Origin: Gnetum montanum
Lineage: Eukaryota; Streptophyta; Gnetopsida; Gnetales; Gnetaceae
Direction: 5' to 3'
Length of the DNA: 64,000 nt
NCBI GenBank assembly: GCA_015680685.1
Contig: MNCI01000651.1
Location: 1,665,832-1,729,831 of the forward strand
Position 1 is the stretch's first letter. Each line of letters begins with the position of its first letter. A program made the translations under genes and the position numbers. Below are positions 1 through 11,655 of the stretch, in pieces. The notes under the pieces were generated by a model that saw only the letters and a program-made list of their open reading frames with translations, searched no databases and was not told the DNA's origin.

Positions 1-750
1 GAACCATACCATGCAAAGACCCATGCATTTTTGTATTTATTGTGTCCAAGGGATGTGCTTTAAATCTTCATCTCTCTTCTTTTTTTTTTGATGAGGACCA
101 CACCATGCAAAGGCTTTTTTGACTTCCTATTGTGGAATGACACAGAATGGTGTGAAGCTCACGAGAAAACTCCCACACATAGGAAAATAGAAAAGTACAA
201 AGAATAACACATTACTTTAAAGCCACATCTTGTCCAAACCTTTGATTCCTTTCCAATTTTGGAAACTGTACAAGTCCCCAATTTATTAAGGTTGCATTAA
301 TGAAAAAGGAACTGCACATTTTCAAAATAAGGAAAACCATGGAGTATGTGGATGGGTGGATGATGTAGACTCACTACCTGTTACATGAAAAGAAACCATG
401 TCCTAGTTGTAATTAATGACATTGAAAGTCAGAAACTAGACATCAACAATCAAATTACAAATGAAACATACCACCATCGAGTAGCACATTACCATTGTAC
501 CTAACACCTTATTAGCAAAAAGAGTAGATAGATACATCAAACACAAGAAAATATATAAAAAAGTAAAAGATTATACAATAAATATCAAATATATTAGCGA
601 TTGTGTAAAAAAAAAAACTTAGAAAAGATCAATAACCTGAAAAATACAAAGATGTAAAACAAAGATGCAAAACAAAGAATATGAAAATGAAAAGTTGTAA
701 AACTAAAAATGTGTACAAAAAAAGTCAAAAGATTGAGGAGCCATGTAAAG
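1..750 (-). other. 3' non-coding region of copy A
   Basis: No coding sequence was recognised between the integrase end and base 1. A block around 105-122, read on the minus strand as CCTTTGCATGGTGTGG, recurs in copy D near 35369 at a similar place downstream of integrase. This ties the stretch to the element rather than to the host. It is AT-rich with short A and T runs. Confidence 0.6.
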
Positions 751-752
751 TA

Positions 753-2140
753 TTAGTATGAGTGTCCATCTCCCCCATGACTAAGTTGGAAGGGGGAGAT
801 CCGAAAGATTGAGCATGGTTGTCCATTTGGCGAGGTGTCTGTGGAGTTGGTTGGATTGGGCTTATGGAAAGGTTTTACTTGTTGGATGTTGACTAATTGT
901 TTCTTATCTGGGTTGTCAAGTTTATAGATAATCATGGTCCTAAATTAAAAAGTCTCATCAATAATGTAAGGTCCTTCACAAAATGTTTGAAATTTGGTTC
1001 ATTGGGGTACGTGTGCAGGATTCTAGTAGAGGACCTTGTCTCCTAGTTGAAATGTGAATTTTCTTATTTTGAGGTCATGACATTTCTTATTAAATGGCTT
1101 ATGAATTTCATTGGATGATAGGACCATTAACTAATTTTCATCTAGCAAGTTGAGGTTCATTAATCATTTTTTCTATGCTAGACTTAGATTCAAGTTAAGA
1201 TCATAGGCTGTAGAGAGTGTACAGAGCTTGGATTGGATGGGTAGTGTTAGTAGTTTTTCATACATAAGCTCATAGGGAGAATAACCTATGGGAAGCTTCC
1301 ATGTGGAGTAATAGGCCCAAAGGGCATCATTTAATTTGGTGCTCTAGTCCCTTCAGTATTTGCTAATGGTGTGCATTAGAATTTTTGTAATCTCCCGATT
1401 AGTGACCTCAGCTTGACCATTGGGTTGGGGTGATATGGTGTTGTGAGTTTGTGCTCAATCCCCAAGCATTGCATAAGTTTTCAAAAAGTGGCACCCATAA
1501 AATGAGTTCCATTATTATAAATTAATGCATGAGGCACACCAAACCTATTTATGATATTTTGTTGTACAAATCGAGTAGCAGTAGTGGATGTATAGTTGGT
1601 TATAGCTACTGCTTCTGCCCACTTAGTGCAATAGTCAATTGTGACTATGATATATGAATTTCCATTTGACAAAGGTGCGATTGGACCCATAAAGTCAATG
1701 CCCCAAATATCAAATGGCTTAAGAGGCTAAATCCATTACTATGGCCCCTCCATTCAAGTTGTCATCCCACTAGCCCTTTGAAAATGATCACAAGCACAGA
1801 TGAATTGGTGTACATCCCTAAAGATTGTTGGCCAATAATATCCCGCCATGAGGATTTTTATGGCTGTGCATCTCCCAACATAATGGCCCCCACAAGGGCC
1901 TTCCTGAGCATCCTGGAGAATGCGTAGTTGATTTGTGTCAGGGACACACCAGTGTACTAGGCCATCAGGATAGACTTGGTAAAGGTTCCCATTAATTTCC
2001 ATGAAATGCTTAACTTGGTGAAGAAACTGTTGTTTCTTTCTAGTGTCTAGTCCTTGTGGTAGTTCTTTCTTAAGTAGATAAGTGAGGATGGTGTCATACC
2101 ATTTTGGTTCATCAAACATCTATGCATTAATAGCCCCTGC
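753..2140 (-). pseudogene. Integrase of copy A (broken)
   Basis: Integrase inserts the cDNA copy into host DNA. The N-terminal zinc-binding part is read at 2119-1754 (GGHYVGR, GYYWPTIF, then the C-x2-C-like CACDHFQ). The catalytic core is at 1720-1481: first Asp present in IWGIDFMGP, then [16 protein letters not shown], where the second catalytic Asp is replaced by Asn. The C-terminal part ends near 753 with VNIQQVKPFHKP, the usual close of this family. Several frames are needed to read it, so it is not functional. It follows RT-RNase H as in all Ty3/gypsy elements. Confidence 0.87.
768..800 (-). repeat. Perfect 9-bp inverted repeat at the end of integrase
   Basis: On the plus strand ATCTCCCCC (768-776) and GGGGGAGAT (792-800) are perfect inverted repeats around a 15-nt loop. 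The same place in copies D (34687-34719) and C (17381-17413) has the same arm and loop lengths with arms eroded by point changes. The segment may still be coding (it reads through S-P-F-Q-L-S-H-G-G-D), so the structure could be a by-product of codon choice. Confidence 0.6.
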
Positions 2141-3958
2141 AAGAAGAGATTTGTTAGGGAATTGATTAAATAAGGGGCTCTCTTTCTCCTTGTTGTCCCA
2201 TCTTCGCCATGATAAGTCATCGATGACCACATTCTCCACACCTTTTCAATATACCATTGTGAGATCAAACTCTTGAAAAACCATGAGCCACCATATGAAA
2301 TAGGGGCTCACCATTGGTTTATTCATTAGAAATTAGATGGCACTATGATCTGTGTGCATGAACACTTTATAGCCAAGCACATAGTGCCTAAACTTCTCTA
2401 ATGCGAACACCACTACCATCAATTCCTTTCTATGGTGGTGTAGTTTAGTCATGCACTTGCAATGCTTTGGATTGTGCAATGAATGTAATATGGACATTTT
2501 TGGTCATCCATCTACGTAAGCACTACCCCCAAAGCATAATTTGATGCATTAGTCTTTACATGAAATAGTTTGGACCAATCAGGTGCTTGTAGAATTAGGG
2601 TTTCAACAAGCTTTTGCATTAGTTGCTAAAATGCTATTTCACATCTAGAGGTCTAGAAAAATGATGCATCCTTCTTTATTAATTCCACCAATTGCTTGAC
2701 GATTTTGGAGAAATTCTCAATGAAATGCCGATAGTAGCCTATATGATCAAGGAATGCTTGCACTTCTTTAACTGTTTCGAGTTGATAGGTTATTCCTTGG
2801 ATGATCCTTATTTTTTCAAGGTCCACCTCAATTCCTACTTTTGAGATACCATGCCCCAAGATTGTGCCTTCTTGGACCATAAGATGGCTCTTTTGCCAAT
2901 TGATCCGGAGGTTTTTTTCAACACATCTCCTCAACAACTGCTCAAGATGGTCCAAGGCTTGCTCGAACGTATCTCCATAGGTAGAAAAGTCATCCATGAA
3001 AACTTCTATCCCACTATTGATTTGTTATTGGAAAATGCTAAGGACTAGTCATTGAAATGTGGTTGGGGCATTAGATAGATAGAATGACATCTGATGGTAA
3101 GAAAAAGTCTCTTAAGAACTTGTGAAAGTTTTCTTCATCTGGTCCTCTGGTGTAATTTGAATTTGATTATAGCCATTATAACCATCCATAAAGCTATAAT
3201 AGCTATGCCTAGAAATGGTGTCCAACACTTGGTCAACAAAAGGCAATGGAAAATGATCTTTGAAAGTTGCCATGTTGAGTAGCCGAAAGTCAATGCACAC
3301 CCACCATTTGCCTTCTTTCTTGAGCACAATCATAAGTGTATTGACCCACTCACTGTCTACAGCAGGGAAGATGAATCCTGCCTTGAGGAGTTGTTCAATC
3401 TTCTCTTTGAGAATCTACTTTAATTTGGGATTTAAATGTCATTGCGGTTGTCATTTCAGCTTAATGGTAGGGTCAGTGTATATCCGATACTAGCATACTC
3501 TTGGATCTATACCAATGAGCTTGAAAGATGACCAGGCAAAGGCTACTGACCATTTTTCCACAACCTTCATCAACATTTTCTTTTGTTCTATAGCAAGCTT
3601 GACATTAATAATGACCAACCTTCCATTTTTCAAAAACACATACTCCATTTCAGCTAGTAGTGTCTTCAATTCAAGGGGTTCTTGTTTAAAATTGTCAAGA
3701 ATCTCCAACTCTTCCCAATTGGCATCATCATTTACTCCTTTGGAGTGTTGGTGATGAACTTACTCAAGTTCATCCATACTTTTAACATATTCATATGTTA
3801 GGCCCTCAGAAGGTTTCATGCACAATGTACTACTGCTAGAATTAGCTATTAGCCACTGGGTGCCTTCTTGTTTTGTGGCTGCTACATACAGACATATTTG
3901 GATTTTAGCTTCTGGTGCACATTGCTTGCATGTAGAGATAGATGTTTGCTTCATTGAC
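2141..3958 (-). pseudogene. Reverse transcriptase-RNase H of copy A (broken)
   Basis: RT copies the element RNA into DNA and RNase H removes the RNA strand. Read from 3958 downwards: an N-terminal region with FLKNGRLVIINVKLAIEQKK and FAWSSFKLIGIDP; then KKEGKWWVCIDFRLLNMATF and SFMDGYNGYNQIQITPEDQ (3333-3112); then a frame change, SNAPTTFQ, and the active site EVFMDDFSTYGD (about 3000-2960). GYYRHFIENFSKI follows near 2720, then a degraded RNase H down to about 2280. Frameshifts and stops split it into pieces. The FMDD box fits Athila-type RTs. Confidence 0.88.
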
Positions 3959-3959
3959 C

Positions 3960-4380
3960 ATAACTTCTACACATAATGACACCTTAAATCGCTATATGCG
4001 ATACATGGAACCCTCTTCTTCTCGATCTTTCGACATTCATTTTCTTTAGATATCTCCAAGGAAAGATCTCTAATGTGCATTTTGGCATCAATGGTACTTA
4101 AATATGCCCTTCCCATAATAATTGGGAAGTCCCCCTTGTAGTTCTTCACCTTGATTACTAGGAAGTCAATAGGATATGACCATCCACAAATAGTGGTTAT
4201 GATGTCCTCTACTAGTCCCAATGGAATAGTGATGGACTAGTTTGCCAGTTCCAGCTAGATGTTGCTCTTCTTCAAGGGAGGAAGGTTCCACATCATGTAC
4301 ATCTCATGCAAGATCAAATTAACATTGGAACTAGAGTCAAGAAGAGCTTTACAAGGCTCATTCCTAGCAATTTGTAAATA
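3960..4380 (-). pseudogene. Aspartic protease of copy A (broken)
   Basis: A retroviral-type aspartic protease that would cut the Gag-Pol polyprotein. The active-site region reads A-L-L-D-S-S-S-N-V-N-L-I around 4350-4315, where Athila-type proteases have a D-x-G-A-S type box; the catalytic Asp stays but the Gly is lost. Downstream, DFPIIMGRAYLSTIDAKMHI (near 4130-4075) matches the second conserved loop (I-I-L-G-R-P-F). A stop lies between the two parts. Copy D has the same protein at 31130-31530. Confidence 0.78.
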
Positions 4381-6894
4381 TACTAGGGGACTCCTGGGAT
4401 TAGCTAACTTCTTGGGTAGGTTACCAGCTCAAATCCAATTAGATATAGCATGGGTTAACATTACAAGATGGATTCGAGAGGGATTTGGTTTGAAGGGGAC
4501 TTGGATAAAGGTGAGACAGAGGAAGGTGGAGGAGTAGGGTTACCAACCACTGATGTGTCTAAGGGCTTTAGTGGACTATGAGGTTAGAAGAAGGGCCTTT
4601 TCTTTGATTGTGATTTCGACCCACTTGGTGGGTTAACCGGTTGTAGATTAACCACCCTTGTAGCATTTCTTTGCTATGGTTGGGTAGGTAATTCACCTGG
4701 TAGGGATAGAGGAGTAGGTGGTAGCTGTGTAGGAGATGGAGGAGTAGGTGTAAGGATAGGAGGAGCATGAGGATAGTAGGTGGCATCCCTCCTTGGATAG
4801 GGTGATTGGTATACTTCAAGAGGGTAGTGGTGAGGTTGGTAAGTGGCCACATGACTAGAGGAGTCTTGTGGAGATGAAGGTTCTAAACATAGTAGCCATA
4901 AGAATCTGGTTTTTGGTAAGGGTACTACTATCTTGGAGGTGTTAATGCTCATGATTGTGGTTTTTGCCACTGCTAGTATAATTTTTAGGATTGCGGCAGA
5001 GTTCCACTTGGATGGTACTATTGTGGTTGGTGGAACTATTGAGCATTGCCTTATGGATAAGGTAATATTTTGGGTGTTTGCCTTTGTGCAAGTCGTGGAT
5101 GTAGGGCATACACCCTAGATTCCTGCAAGTGTGACATAATTGGGTAACATCCCTTAGGATGTTCACACTGACAGGCGTCACATCCACCATCATCATTTGA
5201 GTGATTGTCTACAACCATATCTATTGCAACTATTTTACTCCTTGGACTCTTCAACAATTTTTAAGACAACTTGAATCTTGTTGTCCATAGAGTCCCATAA
5301 TTGATCAACCTTAGTCATGATTTTTGATTGCAACTTCTAGAGGGAGTGGAAAGGTTTTTTGGTTAGCCACCTCATCTCTAGTGAACTCATCCTCACTATA
5401 ACAAAATCAAACCCCCCTTTTGTAGATAGCAGGATTCCTGTTGTATTCCTCTATACTTTATCACTTTCTCAATTCTCCCTCCTCCTTGGCTACTTGCTTA
5501 AGTAACTTTTGAATCCAATGGACACTTAACTCTGTCAATATCCCTTGGGCATAGATGCCAAGGGTGTTCCTTGTTTCAAACTACAACCCATCTATGATAT
5601 GGTGAAGTTGATCAAGCTGAGAGTATCCATGGTCGGGACACCTATGCAATAGAGAGTAGTATTGGCTAATAGTGGCATCCAAGGGCTCATGGTTTCCTTG
5701 TTTCCACCCTTGGATCTGCTTCCTCAGATTGGACACTCAAGAGTATGTTTGATATTTGTCATTGAGAAATTCCAACATCGTACTCCACTGCTTGATTGAT
5801 TCTAGCTCCAAGGATTGGTACCAATTTTCTGCTTCCTTAATGAGTGTCCTTGGAAATAATTTTAACTTTTTCCAGTCATTCTCAATATTATGCAAAGCAC
5901 ATGCATCTTGGAAGGCCTAGAGATGATTATGCAAATCACCATCATAACCTCCCTCAAATTGAGAGATGTTGTTCATGTCTAGCCTCTTTATTCTGCTATC
6001 CTTTACATGCCTTATTGGAATCCTCATGGCCTGTACAATGTTTAAAATGCTCCAACTGGCAAGTAGAAGTTCATCAAGGCCATGGTAATGGTGCCTACAA
6101 TGTTCTCTACTAGCCCTTCTTTGTTGATGATGGGTTTATTTAGATTTCCCACACCTCTGATCATGACTATCCTGATGGTCCCTTCTATTGTTCTAGTCTT
6201 TTTGGTCACCTCCATCATGGTTATTCCCTATGTGGCCACAATTTGAGCCAGATGAAGAAGAAGATGATGATGATGAAGGGGAAGAGGAAGGAGAACTTGC
6301 TCTATGCTAAAGCCTATCACCGTTCCTTTGATGATCATGATCACAATCGCAATCATGACCTTCTTTTTCCCTTTTATCATGACTTGCCCCTCCAAATCCA
6401 TTTTTTTCCTTGGATCCATTTTAACTAGAACTTGGATTATGAATTGTGGATTGCACATTCTAGTTGAGGGCCCCCTGAACAAAGTCAAAGAGAGGAGAAT
6501 CACCAAAGAAGTGGTCACCTCCATCTAATGGGCCAAGCAAAGGTGGAAAAATGTTTGATCCCTTGCCCTTCACAAGCTCATGTTGGTGCTCTAGATGATG
6601 ATCCCTTAACCTTTGTGCTTCAGTTGAATGATAATCACTTGAATCAAGCTCGTACTCTCTGTGAAGATGTTGATGCCCATGTCATGCGAGCATTAGCTGG
6701 AGCATAGTTGGAACAGATTGATTAGGTGGCAACACAATGTTGTCTTCCATGTCACATCATCATAGCATTTCATCTTGATGCAAGATAAAGGTGAAGTCTG
6801 GTACATACTCATCAGGATGAGCATATACCACCTAGTATTGCTGAGCCACTTGGTCTACCCTGGGCAGAGATAGGCTCCTATGAGAAGAAGATAT
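4381..6894 (-). pseudogene. Gag of copy A (broken, start codon lost)
   Basis: Gag forms the particle and binds the element RNA. By comparison with copy D the start should be at 6894, where the codon is ATA instead of ATG, followed by S-S-S-H-R; D has ATG-S-S-S-S-H-R. A Ser- and acidic-rich stretch lies near 6250-6300. The C-terminal zinc knuckle is at 5182-5147. A Pro- and Tyr-rich linker (4970-4570) leads towards protease. Stops and shifts run throughout. Homology to D, and to C at 18930-20560, is plain at the knuckle and in the following S-H-L-Q-E-S-R-V-Y. Confidence 0.75.
5147..5182 (-). other. Gag zinc knuckle of copy A (CX2CX3HX3C)
   Basis: The twelve residues C-D-A-C-Q-C-E-H-P-K-G-C give spacing C-x2-C-x3-H-x3-C, one residue shorter on each side of His than the usual retroviral C-x2-C-x4-H-x4-C. 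Copies D (30307-30342) and C (19384-19419) have the same spacing, so it is a family trait rather than a deletion in one copy. Confidence 0.8.
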
Positions 6895-7040
6895 TTTATG
6901 TTAATGAACTTATAGGTAGTGTGTAGTTAAGGTTTAATTGGATTATAATTCTAATTTTTTTTGGAAGATTTGACTCTTAGGGTTCGAACAACGAGGTTAC
7001 TAAGTTTCACTTGGTTTAGATAGTGCACATAGAACTAAAG

Positions 7041-7058
7041 TCCTTGATAATGGTGCCA
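7041..7058 (-). promoter_or_regulatory. Primer-binding site of copy A, tRNA-Asp type
   Basis: The minus strand reads TGGCACCATTATCAAGGA, one base after the LTR end. The plant tRNA-Asp complement is TGGCGCCGTTGCCGGGGA. The two differ at six of 18 positions, all C-to-T or G-to-A. Copy D has a similarly eroded site at 28429-28446. Confidence 0.85.
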
Positions 7059-7059
7059 A

Positions 7060-7929
7060 TGATGAGCTACGAGGTACCCCTACACCCAACCATATGAATC
7101 ATAGGCATTTTCATACAATCTAGTTGAATTCTATAGACTTTAATTACCAAGTACGCTAGAGCTAAATAGTGTGTACGTGTTGTCTGTTCATTGTCTTTCC
7201 AATTCCACTTGTGAAATACAATTGTATGGTTAAGTGTGATTAAGGCATAAGATTTTTATTATTTTGTGTTTTATAAATTTTCTCACCTAGAACAAGAATA
7301 AAAATAAGAGTAATTAAGTGCTAAGTAAACTACGGTCTAATCTAGCCTAACATAAGTAACCATTCCGACTTCCCAGATACATCCTGAACTTTGTGTAAAC
7401 ACTGCTGGGTTGTCAAACACTAATCATTTCTAAGCTACCAAGTGTCATACATATGTTCGATGGGGTCATGCTTGTGTATTTTAATCAGTTGCTTAATGAA
7501 TCAAAATTAATTGTTGAATGAATAACATTAATGTAAATTAGATGAAATCACAATATAAATAAATGCATACGAAAGAAAGTCTCAAGTGCTGCAAGGTGAA
7601 TCAAAGAGCTCATCTTTATTACCAACACAATGGTGTGTTTAGGTACATCAATGCTTGAATAAAGATTCAATCACACTTAGATCTCCTACTGTGGGTACTT
7701 GGAAAATATTCTAACTCTCAAATGGACAAACTATAAGAGTTTTGCTACTTGACTACCAAAAACTACTCCCAATCATGTGCCCGGGGGCTATATTTATAGA
7801 CTCAGGAATAACCCTGTGATATCGAATGCACGATATCGCATCTTGGACTATGATATCACGTATTTGATATTGTGTACTCGATGTCATGGTTGCTCCGATA
7901 TTGGAGCATATGAAAAACATGATTCATCA
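7060..7929 (-). repeat. 5' LTR of copy A
   Basis: The LTR is bounded on the plus strand by TGATGAGC (7060-7067) and GATTCATCA (7921-7929). The LTRs of copy D begin TGATGAGC and end GGTCATCA or GCTCATTA. Length is 870 bp, against 959 and 887 in D. Internal matches to D include ATTCATATGGTTGG near the 3' end, the AATAAAGATGAGCTC motif (near 7608-7625) and GTTAGAATATTT. Its partner LTR lies off the window. Confidence 0.85.
7791..7798 (-). promoter_or_regulatory. TATA box of the copy A LTR
   Basis: The minus strand reads TATAAATA followed by a short GC-rich stretch, 132 bp inside the U3 end. D has TATAAATA at 27638-27645, 169 bp inside its LTR, in matching context (AGCTCCC after it). This is the likely start region for element RNA. 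Confidence 0.65.
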
Positions 7930-8328
7930 ATTTGTAATGGGGTTATTTCCTTTCAAAATTTATGCTTTAGAATGGAAAAAATTTTACATGATATGGAAAT
8001 AAAAACTACAACTCTTAATTTTGAATGTTTATATCTTAAGAAAGGAAACTCAGAACTAATGATTGAGGTTCAAAAGTTAACAAGTGTTGTTGAGAAAACT
8101 AACAAGTTATCAGATGAAATGCTTAACATTGAAAGACACATTGAAGAGAGAGGTCAAGACCAAAGACATCTACATAGCAAAGCATCATCATCAAGTTTTT
8201 CAAACTTAAAGAAATATTCTTCTAGGTATAATAATGTAGTTAAATTTAAAAATATAAGTTATTTCTACTGTGAGAAAATTGGATATGTTAGAGCTTGTTG
8301 TTATTTATGGTTAACAAATTATGCTTGA
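7930..8328 (+). pseudogene. Copia gag, C-terminal part
   Basis: The open frame that holds this piece begins upstream in the LTR of copy A (7777) and crosses the junction at 7929/7930; only the part from 7930 is copia. It has a long helical stretch with heptad-like spacing (LKKGNSELMIEVQKL, VVEKTNKLSDEM), a Ser-rich hinge, and a zinc finger that reads Y-F-Y-C-E-K-I-G-Y-V-R-A-C-C. Compared with C-x2-C-x4-H-x4-C the first Cys and the His have both become Tyr, each by one transition. The finger is therefore dead. Confidence 0.85.
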
Positions 8329-8815
8329 TATTTTCAAAAATAGCCTAAGAAAAGGTGCTTTGTTTGAGAATAAAGTTTGGAGGCAAATAGAGAAGAGCTT
8401 TGAATAAGGAATTATTACACAAGTTTCACTCTCTGTTGTTAAAACGAGCACATGGTGCATTGATAATGATTGTTCAAGATATATGATAAAAGAAAAATGT
8501 TAATTTGTACACTTCTCATTATAGAATTATGAAACTATCACCTTTTGAGATGATATGAAAGCTCCAATCAAAGGTATTGGTACCATTGGAGGTAAAGGTA
8601 AGGGTCAACCTATTGTCAATCAAGTCATTTTTTGTGAAGGACTAAAACATAATGGTCTTAGTATTAGTTAACTTTGTGATTCAAATTTTGATGTTAACTT
8701 TTCTAAAAATACTTGTAAAATAAAAGATTTGCTATCTAGAAAAATTATTATTGAAGGGAATAGAAAGGAAAATATTTATATTACTATTTTTAGTGATAAC
8801 CCTAACCTTGAATCT
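8329..8815 (+). pseudogene. Copia protease (broken)
   Basis: Around 8453-8490 the sequence reads W-C-I-D-N-D-C-S-R-Y-M, the place of the copia protease box W-x-L-D-S-G-C-S-R-H-M. The catalytic Asp is kept, Ser-Gly has become Asn-Asp and His has become Tyr, all explained by G-to-A or C-to-T. Later GIGTIGGKGKG and GLKHNGLSIS match the normal G-x-G-x-G and G-L-x-H-N-L-L-S-I-S blocks. In-frame stops are present. Confidence 0.8.
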
Positions 8816-9780
8816 TAATTCTTGATTAGTAGTACAACTAATGTTCATATGTGGCATAGAAAATTAGGTCACATAAACAAATACATTCTTTTAACCCTTG
8901 TCTTCTAAGAGATGGGTTGAAGGTTGCTAAAAATTAAAAATTTCTCTTTGAATAGTTGTAAGGTTTGTTAAAAAAAAAAGCAAATAAGGGTAAGGTTTGG
9001 TAAAAAAAAATGCATATCTACCTCTCATTTGTTAGATTTATTTCACATGAATTTAGTTGGTCCTTCTCAAACTCTTAGTTTGGAAAAAAAGATCTTTTTT
9101 GATGATTTCTCTTGATTCACTTGGGTTACCTTCTTATATCATAAGGATAAAGTTTTTGATCATTTTATGAGAATTTGTAATTGGATACAAAATGAAAAAG
9201 GTTATGGTATCAAGGTCATCTCATCTAAAGTGACAATGGAGGTGAATTCAAGAATGCTAAATTTGAGCAATATTATTAAATGAATGACGTTCTACATTAA
9301 TTATTCCCTCATGAATCCTCAACAGAATGGTATTATGGAAAGAAAAAAAACAAGATCTTGAATGAAATGGAAAGAACTATTCTGAATGATAAAAATCTTC
9401 CCTATCACTTTTGGGCTAAAGTGATTAATACTACTTGCGATGTCTCCAACAAAGTTTTGGTAAGAAGATTCACTACTAAAACTCCTTATGAATTAGGGAC
9501 TAGTAAAAAGCCATCTATTGGTTATTTTCATGTTTTTGGTTCAAAATACTATATTCTTAATAAAAAAGATGCTTTGAGAAAATTTTATTTCAAAACTAAT
9601 GAGGAAAAAGTTTTAGAATATTCAACCATCAATAGGGCTTATAGAGTTTTGAACAAAAGAACTAATACTTTTGAAGAAACTCTAAATATTAAAATAGATG
9701 ATAGTGATGGTCCTACTGCACAATTTGATGATGAAGAAGTTCTTATCCAAAAGGTATCTAGCTCTTCCTAGGTTCAAATT
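8816..9780 (+). pseudogene. Copia integrase (broken)
   Basis: The zinc-binding start MWHRKLGHINK is at 8850-8885, with C-K-V-C further on. The core has HMNLVGPSQT, where the first catalytic Asp is Asn. After a frame change S-D-N-G-G-E-F keeps the second Asp, and NPQQNGIMERK keeps the Glu. From 9358 a long frame gives ILNDKNLPYHFWAKVINTTC, KTPYEL and GYFHVFGSKYYILNKKD, the Sirevirus-type C-terminal part. At least two frameshifts and several stops break it. Confidence 0.87.
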
Positions 9781-10713
9781 AATAGGGTTAGAAATAGAAA
9801 GTGAGCATGAGATTACCTATTCAACTCAGCCCAAAATACCTAGATTTTATAGATCACATTCTATAAATGATGTTATTGGACAAGCAAAAGATAAAATTCA
9901 AAATAGGACACAAACAAAAGAAATGTGTGCTTATGCTACTTATCTTTCACAACATGAACCAAAAAAATTTAAAAAGGTAGAAATAAAAGAAGGATGGATC
10001 TTAGCTATGCAAGAGGAATTAAATTAATTCACTAGAAATGATGTGCAAAAATTGACTTCTAAAATTAATCACAAATAGATAAGTGGAAAAAAATGGAGTT
10101 TTAGGAATAAACAAATGAAAATGACAACATTATTGAAAACAAAGCAAGGTTAGTTACTAGAGGATACAACCAGTAAGAAGGAAATGATTTTAAAGAAATG
10201 TTTGCTCCTATGGCTAGACTTGAATCTATCACACTTCTCTTAGCCTATGCAAGTACTAAAAAAATATAATTATATTAAATGGATGTGAAGAGTTTCTTTT
10301 TAAATGGGAATATTGAAGAGAAATTTTATGTTGAACAACCTAAAGGATTTGTGAATCCAATTCATCGAAATTATGTTTTCAAATTAAATAGGATTCTCTA
10401 TGGACTCAAATAAACTCCTGGAGCTTGGTATCATAGAATTTCACATCACATCATATCATATCATTTAAATGAAAAAGGTAAATATTTAATTATTATGCAA
10501 ATTTATGTAGATGATATTATATTTGGATCTACTACTGAGATTTTGTGGAAGAAATTCTCTAACCTCATGCAAATAAAGTTTGAAATGAGCATGATGGGAG
10601 AACTCAATAATTTCCTTGGCTTTCAAATTAATGAAACAAAAGATGGAATCATCATTTTTCAAACTAATTACATCAAAGATCTTTTACACAAATTCAGTTT
10701 GGTAGATGTATAG
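9781..10713 (+). pseudogene. Copia reverse transcriptase (broken)
   Basis: RT begins with EGWILAMQEELN near 9990. A degraded stretch follows (10040-10490), including FVNPIHRNYVFKLNRILYGL and AWYHRIS. The active site QIYVDDIIFGST is at 10498-10533, with YVDD intact. The thumb-side block KFEMSMMGELNNFLGFQINETKDG then runs to 10650. The segment between AWYHRIS and the YVDD box is shorter than usual, so some residues are missing there. The long frame from 10495 to 10713 ends in TAG where the next frame starts at once. Confidence 0.88.
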
Positions 10714-11403
10714 TTAAAAGCTACACCTATGGATGCAAACTTCAAAATTACCAAAGATGATCAAGAAAAGTTTGTTGATCTCAAGCTCTATATATTTATG
10801 GTTGGTAGTTTACTCTACTTACATGCTCATAGGCCTGATATAGCCTTAAGTATTGGAATTTACACTAGGTATCAAGCTAATCCCAAAGAATTAGATTTAA
10901 AAGCTATCAAACAAAATTTTCATTACTTAAAAGGTACTACTAATTGGAGACTTTGGTATTCAAAGGACTCCTATCTTGATCTTGCTGGGTATTGTGATGT
11001 AGATTGGGTAGGTTGTACAAATGATTGTCAAAGCAAAAGTGGAAATTGCTTCTTTCTAGAAAAAAGTCTCATGTCTTGGGCAACAAAGAAGCAAATGTAT
11101 AAGCACTTTCTACAGTAGATGTAGAATACATTTCAGTTGAAAGTTGCTGTGCACAAATTTTATAGATAAAGAAAATTATTAAGGATCCAGGAATCCAATA
11201 AAATTTCACACCTATCTTCTATGTCAATAGAATTGCTATCAACATGAGAAAGAACCTTGTTCAATATTCTTGTACAAAACAAATTGAAATTCATCATGAT
11301 TTCATATGACAACATTATTAGCTTAGCCATATAAAGCTAGAATACATTGGGATCGATAGTCAACTTGTTGATGCATTCACCCAACCTCTTGATGAACGAT
11401 GAG
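10714..11403 (+). pseudogene. Copia RNase H (broken)
   Basis: The frame 10729-11118 has ATPMDANFKI just before it, then GSLLYLHAHRPDIALSIGI, HYLKGTTNWRLWYSKDS, and GYCDVDWVGCTNDCQSKSGN, the copia RNase H block with its Asp residues. SWATKKQ follows. The end near 11280-11400 (EIHHDFI, HIKLEYI, LVDAFTQPLDER) gives the usual close of copia pol, ending at TGA about 11401. One frameshift near 11118 separates the parts. Confidence 0.88.
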
Positions 11404-11641
11404 TAATTGCCTTATGTAAAGACATGGGGATAGGACCTTGTCCTATCAGGTAAGCAATTTTCTATTATTTATTTTGAAATAAAAATGAAAATACAAAAAT
11501 AAATATAAATTTTTTTATAGTAATAAAATTTTTAGCATATATTTAAGGGGAGTTTCCATATGAGAACTTCTTTAGGTTAATGTTCAAAAAGTGAGAGATT
11601 ATGTTTTATGCTAACCCATTTTCCATGTTTTGGACATTACC
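11404..11641 (+). other. Untranslated stretch between copia pol and its 3' LTR
   Basis: AT-rich and non-coding, as is usual between the pol stop and the polypurine tract. Nothing else was recognised. Confidence 0.6.
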
Positions 11642-11655
11642 AAAAAAAGGGAGAT
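11642..11655 (+). promoter_or_regulatory. Polypurine tract of the copia element
   Basis: AAAAAAAGGGAGAT lies directly before TGTTG, the LTR start. This is the classic plus-strand primer layout of plant copia elements. Confidence 0.8.

Larger units (their letters stand above)
1..7929 (-). mobile_element. Athila-like Ty3/gypsy retrotransposon, copy A (3' end off window)
   Basis: In minus-strand order the stretch shows an LTR (7929-7060), a primer-binding site, gag with a zinc knuckle, protease, RT-RNase H, integrase and 3' non-coding DNA. The RT reads V-F-M-D-D-F-S-T-Y-G at its active site, which together with a tRNA-Asp-type primer site points to the Athila branch of Ty3/gypsy. No chromodomain is seen after the integrase. 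The 3' LTR, and any ORF3 like that of copy D, would lie left of base 1. Copy A interrupts the gag of the copia element at 7930, so it is the younger of the two. Order and family are well supported; exact gene limits are not, because of stops and frameshifts. Confidence 0.9.

Noticed and set aside
753-935. Chromodomain after integrase of copy A
   Set aside because: The C-terminus ends shortly after the V-K-P-F-H-K-P block with no aromatic-cage motif; the lineage is Athila-like, not a chromovirus.
4259-4537. 92-codon plus-strand frame over the copy A protease
   Set aside because: Shadow of the minus-strand protease region; no independent support.
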